From Acetobacteraceae bacterium (lineage in GTDB: Bacteria; Pseudomonadota; Alphaproteobacteria; Acetobacterales; Acetobacteraceae): a stretch of DNA of 5,041 bases. Positions 1-4,727 of this stretch are shown here, piece by piece. The DNA lies in NCBI GenBank assembly GCA_027311485.1, contig DAICYU010000349.1, positions 1-5,041 on the forward strand, read 5' to 3'. The position numbers and the translations under genes are program-made. Position 1 is the first letter of the stretch, and the number at the start of each line of letters is the position of its first letter. The notes under the pieces are model-generated. The model saw only the letters and a program-made list of their open reading frames with translations. It searched no databases and had not been told where the DNA came from.

Positions 1-342
1 ATCAAGACGTGCTTCCAAGTGCCCGCGTACGCGGTAGGACCGGATCAGCATCAATGCGCGTAATGACGCGATTGTAGCCGCGCGAATTTGATCTGACGAA
101 AGGCCCGGTCCGCCGAATGTTTTTTCAGCGGATCCGCGATCAGAGAAGGCAAGCCTAGGCGCCCAGGAGGCACCGCTCGCGTCTTCAATCACCGCGCGCG
201 CTTCGTCGTTCATGGCGGCAAACAGGTCAGCAAAGCTGGAGTCGACCGTGGATGGATCGGACACCCACCGGGCATAAAGATCGGCTAAAAATGCTGCATT
301 TGCTCCGTTAAAAGCCGACGCTAGTATATCGACACCCGCCAT
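1..342 (-). CDS. sucA: 2-oxoglutarate dehydrogenase E1 component, N-terminal part (runs off window)
   Basis: The thiamine-diphosphate E1 subunit of the 2-oxoglutarate dehydrogenase complex decarboxylates 2-oxoglutarate in the TCA cycle and passes the succinyl group to the E2 lipoyl domain. The minus strand is open from the ATG at 342-340 to the window edge and gives 114 residues. Residues 9-45 resemble the E1 N-terminal segment that docks on E2 (SAFNGANAAFLADLYARW, then DPSTVDSSFADLF). Residues 87-114 match the start of the E1 core (IRAATIASLRALMLIRSYRV, then RGHLEARLD). An AGGGA Shine-Dalgarno-like sequence lies about 9 nt upstream of the ATG, which supports this start. The family is usually over 900 residues, so nearly 90% lies outside the window. 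No frameshift is seen in this part. It is transcribed divergently from yggT. The family call is by motif memory and is fairly secure. Confidence 0.88.
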   Translation of the reverse strand, partial: MAGVDILASAFNGANAAFLADLYARWVSDPSTVDSSFADLFAAMNDEARAVIEDASGASWAPRLAFSDRGSAEKTFGGPGLSSDQIRAATIASLRALMLIRSYRVRGHLEARLD

Positions 343-589
343 TTGTTACGGTCCCTAATTTGTCCGTTCCGCGCGTCATAAAGAAGGCAAGTCGGCTCGG
401 AAAGCCTGATTCGTCATCCGCTGGGTTGCTTCCGTCGCATGTCCAGATGAAAGGACGTTGGTTGGTTCCGCGCAAACAACTCCCACAAAAATTGATTAAG
501 AGTGTTAGAGGAGGCAAAAGCGGGCCAGCTTGCCAATTGCGCTTTTCATCTAATGCCCCAGGTAACGGGCGCCAGGGCGGAATGCAACA

Positions 590-610
590 TTGGCCATCAC
601 AAACGGCCAA
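590..610. repeat. Inverted repeat TTGGCC-N9-GGCCAA in the sucA/yggT gap
   Basis: The arms TTGGCC (590-595) and GGCCAA (605-610) are perfect reverse complements with a 9-nt spacer. The flanking CAT and ATG extend the pairing if one base is bulged. It could be an operator for a dimeric regulator of one of the divergent genes, or an RNA hairpin. No T-run follows on either strand, so a terminator is unlikely. Function is not known. Confidence 0.35.
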
Positions 611-710
611 ATGCAAGGCTGGTCAAGCGCTGAACCCTAGCGACAGCAGATTCTAAAGGGAATTATCATTTTTGAGGTGCAGTTGCCTTGTAGTGCTGTT
701 GCGGCTCAGC

Positions 711-730
711 GGGACCACCGTTAGGGTCCC
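711..730 (+). promoter_or_regulatory. Hairpin in the yggT leader
   Basis: GGGACC (711-716) and GGTCCC (725-730) form a perfect 6-bp stem with an 8-nt loop. It ends 11 nt before the GGAG ribosome-binding site (742-745) of yggT. It may stabilise the leader mRNA or affect initiation. No T-run follows. The role is inferred from position only. Confidence 0.3.
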
Positions 731-754
731 CGGCCAAATTCGGAGTGTTGGTAA

Positions 755-1069
755 ATGATCCGGACGCTGTTTTGGCTCCTGGATGAGTTGCTGAGTCTTT
801 ACGTCTGGGCGGTTATCTTCGCAGCTGTGTTCAGCATGCTCGCTGCCTTCGGGGTGCTAGACACGCGCAACCGTCTTGTCTGGACGATTGGGGACTTTCT
901 GTACCGGATAACCGAGCCGGCATTGCGGCCAATTCGCAATTTGCTTCCAAGCTTCGGCAACGTTGATATCAGTCCTCTGATTCTGTTGCTGCTACTTCAA
1001 GCGACCCGCATGTTGCTGCCGAGCATCTATGAGTCGATCATTTATGGAACTCTCCGGCCGTTGCTTTGA
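755..1069 (+). CDS. yggT: YggT-family integral membrane protein
   Basis: This is a 104-residue inner-membrane protein of the YggT family (YGGT domain). The family is associated in other bacteria with osmotic tolerance, division-site or thylakoid/membrane organisation, but its biochemical role is not settled. Two hydrophobic segments are visible, at about residues 12-33 (LLSLYVWAVIFAAVFSML) and 72-90 (ISPLILLLLLQATRMLL). Between them is the family's conserved loop, LYRITEPALRPIRNLLPSFG (residues 49-68), followed by NVDISP. GGAG at 742-745, 9 nt before the ATG, supports the start. The length is normal for a single-repeat YggT protein. It is the first gene of a three-gene cluster, and its TGA overlaps the TTG start of the next gene. 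Confidence 0.9.
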   Translation: MIRTLFWLLDELLSLYVWAVIFAAVFSMLAAFGVLDTRNRLVWTIGDFLYRITEPALRPIRNLLPSFGNVDISPLILLLLLQATRMLLPSIYESIIYGTLRPLL

Positions 1070-1368
1070 GCAATTTTTGGCACATTCGCCCAGATGGCGT
1101 GGCGGTTAGCGTCAAGGTGCAGCCAAAATCTCGTCGCGTTGGAATCCAGGGCCGGATGGTGTGCGGAAATGGTCCGTGCCTACGCATCGGCGTCAGTGAG
1201 GCTGCCGAGGGTGGGCGTGCAAATCAGGCAACCTGCGCCGTGTTCGCCAAGGCGATAGGGATATTAGCCTCGACCGTTACGATCGTTTTAGGTCAGGCGA
1301 GCCGGCGTAAGACGTTGCATATTTTAGGTGATCCGAAGCAATTAATAGAGAAGTTGGAGAAACTGTGA
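1066..1368 (+). CDS. DUF167 / YggU-family protein, TTG start
   Basis: This is a 100-residue soluble protein of the DUF167 (YggU/UPF0235) family, small alpha/beta proteins of unknown biochemical function. Family hallmarks are the N-terminal VKVQPKSRRVGIQG (residues 17-30), the signature EGGRAN (48-53), and the C-terminal strand-helix VTIVLGQASRRKTLHI (71-86), which matches the usual 'V.iv.G..SR.K...I' pattern. The TTG at 1066-1068 is the likely start because it overlaps the yggT stop in the 4-nt string TTGA and the family signature then falls at the usual distance. The start is therefore probably translationally coupled to yggT. The gene also overlaps folD by 4 nt. YggT next to DUF167 is a widespread pairing. 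Confidence 0.87.
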   Translation: MSNFWHIRPDGVAVSVKVQPKSRRVGIQGRMVCGNGPCLRIGVSEAAEGGRANQATCAVFAKAIGILASTVTIVLGQASRRKTLHILGDPKQLIEKLEKL

Positions 1369-2210
1369 ACGCTCGGCTGATCGACGGCAAAGCTATTGCC
1401 AACGTAGTGCGCACTGAAGTCGCTGCAAACGTGGCATGTGCGGGTTTCACGCCTGGACTGGCGGTTGTGTTGGTAGGAGACGATCCGGCGAGCGCTGTGT
1501 ATGTCCGCACGAAGGACAAAGCGGCACGTGACGCCGGTATTGAAGCGCGTACCATTCGTCTGCCCGCTAACGCTGATGAAATTGACGTCGTGGGTGCTGT
1601 CCGAAAACTGAACCAGGACCCCACCGTAGATGGCATCCTGGTGCAGATGCCACTTCCGAAGCACATTAACGCGCTAGTAGTAATTGAAGCAGTTGATCCA
1701 GCCAAGGATGTGGACGGCTTCCACCCGCTCAACGTCGGACTGCTTACGGAAGGCCGCCCTGCGTTGGTGCCATGTACGCCGCGCGGAGTTATGAAGCTAC
1801 TGGAGGTGGCCGGGATCGGCGTATCAGGTGCGCGTACTATCGTGTTGGGTCGCTCATCAATTGTCGGGCGGCCAATGGCGTCTCTGCTGCTTGCCGCTAA
1901 TGCCACCGTAACGATTGCCCACTCACGCACGCGCAATCTGCCAGCGGAATGCCGCCGAGCTGATATAGTCGTCGCGGCAGTTGGTAGGGCGGAAATGGTA
2001 CGTGCGGATTGGATCCGAACGGGTGCCACCATCATAGACGTCGGCATCAACCGGCTGCCAGACGGCCGACTTACCGGAGACGCTGCATTTGCTGAGTGCG
2101 CGCAGGTGGCCGGGGCTATTACGCCCGTGCCGGGCGGGGTGGGGCCGATGACAGTTGCATGCCTACTCGAAAACACCCTGGCAGCTGCGCTACGCAGGCG
2201 TTCACCTTGA
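1365..2210 (+). CDS. folD: Bifunctional methylenetetrahydrofolate dehydrogenase / methenyltetrahydrofolate cyclohydrolase
   Basis: FolD oxidises 5,10-methylene-THF with NADP+ and hydrolyses the methenyl form to 10-formyl-THF, which feeds purine and formyl-Met-tRNA synthesis in the cytosol. The product is 281 residues, a normal length. The catalytic region shows YVRTKDKAA with Tyr46 and Lys50, then VDGILVQMPLP with Gln94 (the family usually has QLPLP), and DVDGFHPLNVG (115-125). The nucleotide-binding part has VLGRSSIVGRP (160-170) and TIAHSRT (183-189). The C-terminal family signature PGGVGPMTVACLLENT is at 256-271. The GTG start at 1365 overlaps the previous stop in the string GTGA, and GGAG at 1356-1359 is correctly spaced. 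No disrupted motif is seen, so the enzyme looks functional. It is the last gene of the operon; the mobile-element zone starts about 130-170 bp downstream. Confidence 0.96.
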   Translation: MNARLIDGKAIANVVRTEVAANVACAGFTPGLAVVLVGDDPASAVYVRTKDKAARDAGIEARTIRLPANADEIDVVGAVRKLNQDPTVDGILVQMPLPKHINALVVIEAVDPAKDVDGFHPLNVGLLTEGRPALVPCTPRGVMKLLEVAGIGVSGARTIVLGRSSIVGRPMASLLLAANATVTIAHSRTRNLPAECRRADIVVAAVGRAEMVRADWIRTGATIIDVGINRLPDGRLTGDAAFAECAQVAGAITPVPGGVGPMTVACLLENTLAAALRRRSP

Positions 2211-2357
2211 ACGCTGTAGTCGTCCGCGAAAAATCGGGAAACGGTTCAGCTTGCTTGGGTTATGGACATGGGCAAGCAATCGTATTTGCCGAAAATAATA
2301 TGATCGCCGGCGGTTTTCTTGCAAATTGACCCGATGCGACATCGTGCGATTCTATCT
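2211..2357. other. folD downstream spacer up to the IS5-family remnant
   Basis: No gene is recognised in these 147 bp. GCTTGC (2249-2254) and GCAAGC (2272-2277) are complementary with a 17-nt loop, but no T-run follows, so this is at best a weak terminator for folD. The left end of the IS5-family remnant must fall somewhere near 2320-2355; its exact terminal repeat could not be fixed because the partner end is missing. Confidence 0.4.
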
Positions 2358-2376
2358 CTCCCGGCTCAACCGGGAG
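2358..2376 (+). promoter_or_regulatory. Hairpin covering the ribosome-binding site of the IS5-family transposase
   Basis: CTCCCGG (2358-2364) and CCGGGAG (2370-2376) form a perfect 7-bp stem with loop CTCAA, extendable by a G-T and a C-G pair. The right arm contains the GGGAGG ribosome-binding site of the ATG at 2384. Hiding the transposase ribosome-binding site in a stem is a known way for insertion sequences to limit translation from read-through transcripts (for example IS10 and IS50). The assignment here is inference from position. Confidence 0.5.
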
Positions 2377-2383
2377 GGCTGCC

Positions 2384-2669
2384 ATGCGAGCCAGCAAGCA
2401 AGAGCGAAATGGCCAGCAGGACCTGCTGCGGTCTCGGCTCGATCAGATCGTCGATCCGGGACACCCGTTAGCGAAGCTGGCGGCGAAGATCGACTGGGCT
2501 TCCTGGAGCAGCGGTTGGGAGCGGTTTACACCGATCGTCCTGGCCGTCCGCCGTTACCCACCCGCCTGATGGCCGGTGTCGCCATTCTCAAGCATATGCA
2601 CAACCTGTCCGACGAAGGGCTGTGCGAGCGCTGGTTGGAAAACCCGTATTACCAACTGTTCTGCGGCGG
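2384..2669 (+). pseudogene. IS5-family transposase, 5' fragment with a frameshift
   Basis: This is the N-terminal part of an IS5-family DDE transposase. The ATG at 2384 follows a GGGAGG ribosome-binding site and gives a normal opening (MRASKQERNGQQDLL, then IVDPGHPLAKLAAKIDW). After KIDW the frame is lost at the G-run near 2495-2499. One missing base moves the conserved continuation (FLEQRLGAVYTDRPGRPPLP, then TRLMAGVAILKHMHNLSDE and ERWLENPYYQLFCG) into another frame. Homology stops at about 2668, within the LFCGEE motif typical of the group, and all catalytic DDE residues are missing. The original frame ends early at 2569. It is a dead remnant, about a quarter to a third of the usual length. 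Family call is by motif recognition. Confidence 0.82.
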
Positions 2670-2753
2670 TGCGGTGAGTGTCAACGTAGTTGTCGCCTGG
2701 TTTTCGTAACGATCTTGCTTATCCTCCGACTGGAGCCGAGTGTGCCACGGTGC

Positions 2754-3668
2754 TCACTGCGGGGAAGGTCCGGTGCTCGCCAGCCTCGCCATGCTTGCGG
2801 CGCTGCGCGTGGCTCCGGGTGGCTCTGCTCCTCCCATCCCCTCCGTTGTGCGCCGCGGCCGGGCGTTGGCAGGTCGGGGCCGGAAAGCAGGCTCACCGAT
2901 CGAACCGGAAAGCTGAATTTGTGAGGTTGCCGCCCGGACGACAGCGTCGCGCTCCGGATTGAGCGTGACGACGCCAACCGGTGTCCAGTTGCGGGTCGGC
3001 CCACTCCAGCGCTGGGGGGTGCGTTCACGTGCGGCCTGGTAGACCGCGTGGCGGGCGCCAAGCACGTGGCCATCCTGCCCGGCATGACGCTGCGATATCG
3101 TAACATAACGGATCCCGCTATGGCGGTGTACGGTATTGTACCAGTCCACGAACCGCCCGGCCCATTCTCTGGCGGCCTCGCGATCAGCAAACCCTTTGAG
3201 CGGGAATTCCGGCCGATACTTGACGGTGCGAAACAGCGCCTCGGCGAAGGCGTTGTCATCGCTGACCCGGGGCGGGAATAGGATGGTTTGATGCCCAGCC
3301 AGTGCAGCATGGCCAGCACTGTGGTGGCCTTCAGGGTGGCGCCATTGTCACCGTGCAGGATCGGGCGTACCGAGGAGGCATGCACGCCCTCGGCGAGCGC
3401 GGTGCGCTTGGCCAGATGGGCGGCATGCTCCGCGCTGTCGGTGTCGTGCACTTCGAAGCCGACGATCTTTCGACTGTAGAGGTCGAGGATCAGGTAGAAG
3501 TAAAACCAGCATCCCTGGATTTGTGTCGGCAGGAACGTCACATCCCAGCACCAGACCTCCGCGGGGCGGGCGGCGATGTGGGTGCGCGGTGGCCCTGAGC
3601 CGCGCACCTTGTGCCAGGGCCTGCGCGATATGATCCGTGAGGGTCCGGCGGTCTTCCAGACGGATCAT
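2754..3668 (-). pseudogene. IS3-family orfB (DDE integrase-type transposase), internal deletion and frameshift
   Basis: This is the catalytic subunit with an rve-type DDE core. The ATG at 3668 gives MIRLEDRRTLTDHIAQALAQ, then about 100 residues of the usual helical region are missing. The sequence resumes near 3600 in another frame with WCWDVTFLP (first Asp), YFYLILDLYSRKIVGFEVHD and LHGDNG (second Asp). A missing base near 3268-3273, in a C/G-run, shifts the frame again. Beyond it come SDDNAFAEALFRTVKYRPEF (catalytic Glu) and DWYNTVHRHSGIRYV. The reconstructed Asp-Glu spacing is 35 residues, as expected for the family. The last part (TPVGVVTLNPERDAVV) is the usual C-terminal motif, and the frame stops at 2754. 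The product cannot be made as one protein. Confidence 0.82.
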
Positions 3669-4157
3669 GCGTCCTCGTCTTTGTGAAAGACCGCCGCGAT
3701 TTTTTTTGAGAGCACAAGCAAGGCGGCCGTTTCGGCCAGCGCCTTGTCCTTGCGATGCAGTTCCCGCTCCAGTTCTTTGCCCCGTCGCCGATCCTCGCGA
3801 GCCTCTGCTGCACTGGCCGCACGCAGCTCGCCGAGACCCGCAACGGCATCCTGTTTCCAGCCGTCGAGCTCGGCCGGATAAAGCCCATGCTCGCGGCACC
3901 AGGCGCTGCGCGCTGCGGGCCGCTTCATCCATCGCAGCCGTAGCAATCATCGCTTCCAGCCGTGCCGTCGGCGTCCAGTGTTGACCACCGTCAGCGCGTC
4001 GGTCGCCTGCGCCATTGGCCAGGGCATCCGCCCGCCAGCGCTCCAGCGTCGCCACGCTCACTCCGACCTCACGCGAAACCACCTCGACCGCCAAACTCTC
4101 CGGCAGCAGCAGCCGCGCCACTAACCTGTCCTTGTACGCCTGTCCGTATCGAGCCAC
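3665..4157 (-). pseudogene. IS3-family orfA (DNA-binding transposase subunit), frameshifted
   Basis: OrfA supplies the helix-turn-helix protein that binds the element ends. The start ATG at 4157 gives MARYGQAYKDRLVARLLLPE, then a helix-turn-helix-like VVSREVGVSVATLERWRADA, and continues to MDEAARS. There the frame is shifted by a 7-bp tandem duplication (CGCTGCG on plus at 3904-3910 and 3911-3917). The correct continuation, SAWCREHGLYPAELDGWKQD followed by a charged helix (KELERELHRKDKALAETAAL) and KKIAAVFHKDEDA, is in the next frame and ends at 3665. The helix looks like the leucine-zipper-like region of IS3 OrfA proteins. Removing one duplicate copy would restore the frame, so this may be a recent change. 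The stop overlaps the orfB ATG. Confidence 0.8.
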
Positions 4158-4200
4158 TGTCTGCTATCCGTGCCCCAAAAAGTTCCAATCCTATCCGGGC

Positions 4201-4276
4201 GGCAACTCCTGTGACACTGGGGGCCCTAACCGAGGCGCTGGCCCGCCATGGCCGGCCGAAGATATTCAATACCGAC
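4201..4276 (+). pseudogene. Short IS3-family orfB scrap (plus strand)
   Basis: From 4220 the plus strand reads GALTEALARHGRPKIFNTD, which matches the stretch of IS3-type OrfB leading to the second catalytic Asp (family pattern 'EALARHG.PEIFNTDQGSQFTS'). Just before it, NSCDTG in another frame (4204-4221) resembles the preceding 'LSNT.DTGFC' part, so a few bases are probably lost between. Homology ends right after NTD at 4276. It is on the opposite strand to the element on its left and must come from a different IS3-family copy. Too short for a subgroup call. Confidence 0.6.
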
Positions 4277-4365
4277 GATAAGAATGCTGGTGCCGGTAAT
4301 CTTGCGATGATCTCGACGTGTCGGGCGATGATTTGCCTGAGGATCGCCGGTGCAGCGAGGTGTTC
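4277..4365. other. Unassigned junction sequence between IS3 scrap and IS110 leader
   Basis: No gene or element is recognised here. A minus-strand frame is open across it (reads WGQGDWEHLAAPAILRQIIA), but it continues through clearly plus-strand IS110 and IS3 sequence, so it is probably accidental. The left end of the IS110-family element should lie in or just after this stretch. Confidence 0.35.
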
Positions 4366-4433
4366 CCAGTCGCCCTGACCCCAATACTGATCGACCGGTG
4401 TTGTGTCTTGCGCTGGGTCTGTCGGGCGACTGG
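4366..4433 (+). ncRNA. Long stem-loop upstream of the IS110 gene (candidate structured RNA)
   Basis: CCAGTCGCCC (4366-4375) and GGGCGACTGG (4424-4433) are a perfect 10-bp inverted repeat. Nested inside, GACCC (4377-4381) pairs with GGGTC (4415-4419), and CAATAC (4382-4387) can pair with GTGTTG (4398-4403) using one G-T pair. The result is a long hairpin with a one-sided internal loop at 4404-4414. It may be the first part of the IS110 bridge RNA or a structure at the element end. Nearby pairing is seen directly; its role is inferred. Confidence 0.45.
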
Positions 4434-4444
4434 AACGTCGAGCT

Positions 4445-4569
4445 GTGAGGTTTTGCCTCACCGATGCATGTGACCCAAGAAGAGCCTGACGTTCAGTCGC
4501 GTTACTGTCCTGTCCAGGCATTCGGCTCTGGTGGAACCGCCGACGCTTGGTTGGGCCGGGAGAGCCAGT
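4445..4569 (+). ncRNA. Candidate IS110 bridge RNA (5' hairpin plus two looped stems)
   Basis: IS110-group elements carry, in the non-coding end before the transposase gene, a bridge RNA made of a 5' hairpin, a target-binding loop and a donor-binding loop. This leader shows three such units. (1) GTGAGG/CCTCAC hairpin, 4445-4461. (2) GCCTG (4484-4488) with CAGGC (4515-4519), enclosing CAGT (4494-4497) with ACTG (4504-4507), leaving an internal loop between the two stems. (3) GGCTCTGG (4524-4531) with CC..AGAGCC (4556-4566), enclosing AACC (4535-4538) with GGTT (4549-4552), again with an internal loop. AGAGCC also occurs at 4481-4486, so GGCTCT at 4524-4529 has two possible partners. The RNA ends by the transposase ATG and would cover its ribosome-binding site. 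Guide bases cannot be matched without target and donor sequences. Confidence 0.5.
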
Positions 4570-4688
4570 ATGCAAGGAAATCAAAAAGAATCGGGCCGTC
4601 ATATCGTCGGCGGTGTCGATACCCACAAAGATCTTCATGTCGCCACCGTTGTCGATGAGTTTGATCGGGTTCTGGCAAGCCAGTGCTC
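4570..4688 (+). pseudogene. IS110-family transposase (DEDD recombinase), N-terminus, interrupted by an IS3 element
   Basis: IS110 transposases are RNA-guided recombinases with an N-terminal RuvC-like DEDD domain and a C-terminal Tnp domain with a catalytic Ser. The ATG at 4570 follows a GGGAGAG ribosome-binding site. The product begins MQGNQKESGRHIVGG and VDTHKDLHVATVVDEFDRVL, where VDTHKD carries the first catalytic Asp (residue 17). After about 40 residues (ASQC) homology stops at 4688, exactly where an IS3-family terminal sequence begins. The fused frame adds a few foreign codons and stops at 4722. The rest of the gene, if preserved, should continue beyond the far end of the IS3 element outside the window. 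Confidence 0.8.
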
Positions 4689-4715
4689 TGAACCGCGCCG
4701 GGTTTGCCGGAGGCT
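4689..4715. repeat. Terminal inverted repeat of the IS3-family element
   Basis: Begins with TGAACCGCGCCGGG and continues GTTTGCCGGAGGCT. It starts with TG as IS3-family ends do and marks the switch from IS110-coding to IS3-type sequence. The matching repeat would be outside the window. Confidence 0.6.
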
Positions 4716-4727
4716 GATTTAGGCAAA

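Larger units (their letters stand above)
343..754. other. Intergenic region between divergent sucA and yggT
   Basis: This stretch of about 410 bp must hold the promoters of both sucA (leftward) and the yggT operon (rightward). Reading frames of roughly 100 codons are open on both strands over 308-656, but they overlap each other almost entirely. I recognise no family in either product, and neither has a convincing ribosome-binding site. The minus-strand frame contains a CGSC...C cysteine pattern, which is too little for a call. I could not fix a clear -35/-10 pair by eye. Two inverted repeats in the stretch are listed separately. Confidence 0.5.
2670..4187 (-). mobile_element. Degenerate IS3-family insertion sequence (orfA + orfB, minus strand)
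   Basis: This is an IS3-type element with two overlapping genes read leftward: orfA (4157 to 3665) and orfB (3668 to 2754). The orfA stop and orfB start overlap in ATGA. The ends are estimates. TGTCAACGTAGTTG starting at 2679 on plus and TGGAACTTTTTGGGGC starting at 4187 on minus are weakly similar and could be the terminal repeats. Left of it is the truncated IS5 fragment and right of it is a different IS3 scrap, not the missing half of the IS5 gene. It therefore does not sit in a clean insertion site, and later deletion or recombination shaped the junctions. Both genes are broken, so it cannot move by itself. Confidence 0.75.

Noticed and set aside
360..656. 98-codon plus-strand frame in the sucA/yggT gap as a gene
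   Set aside because: No recognised domain and no clear ribosome-binding site, and the opposite strand is open over the same stretch. Left as possible in the findings but not annotated.
1277..2176. Minus-strand reading frame of about 300 codons antisense to folD
   Set aside because: It lies over a FolD gene with all its catalytic motifs, is rich in Ser/Thr/Ala/Pro as antisense frames of GC-rich genes are, and matches no family known to me.
2249..2277. GCTTGC/GCAAGC stem as a folD terminator
   Set aside because: The loop is 17 nt and no T-run follows the right arm.
2681..3607. Treating this single minus-strand frame of 308 codons as a full transposase
   Set aside because: Only the first 110 or so residues match an IS3 OrfB; after the frameshift near 3270 the residues are low-complexity and the real motif continues in another frame.
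3637..3984. Plus-strand frame of 115 codons rich in Arg, Pro and Ala
   Set aside because: Antisense of the IS3 orfA/orfB junction, whose own frames carry clear family motifs.
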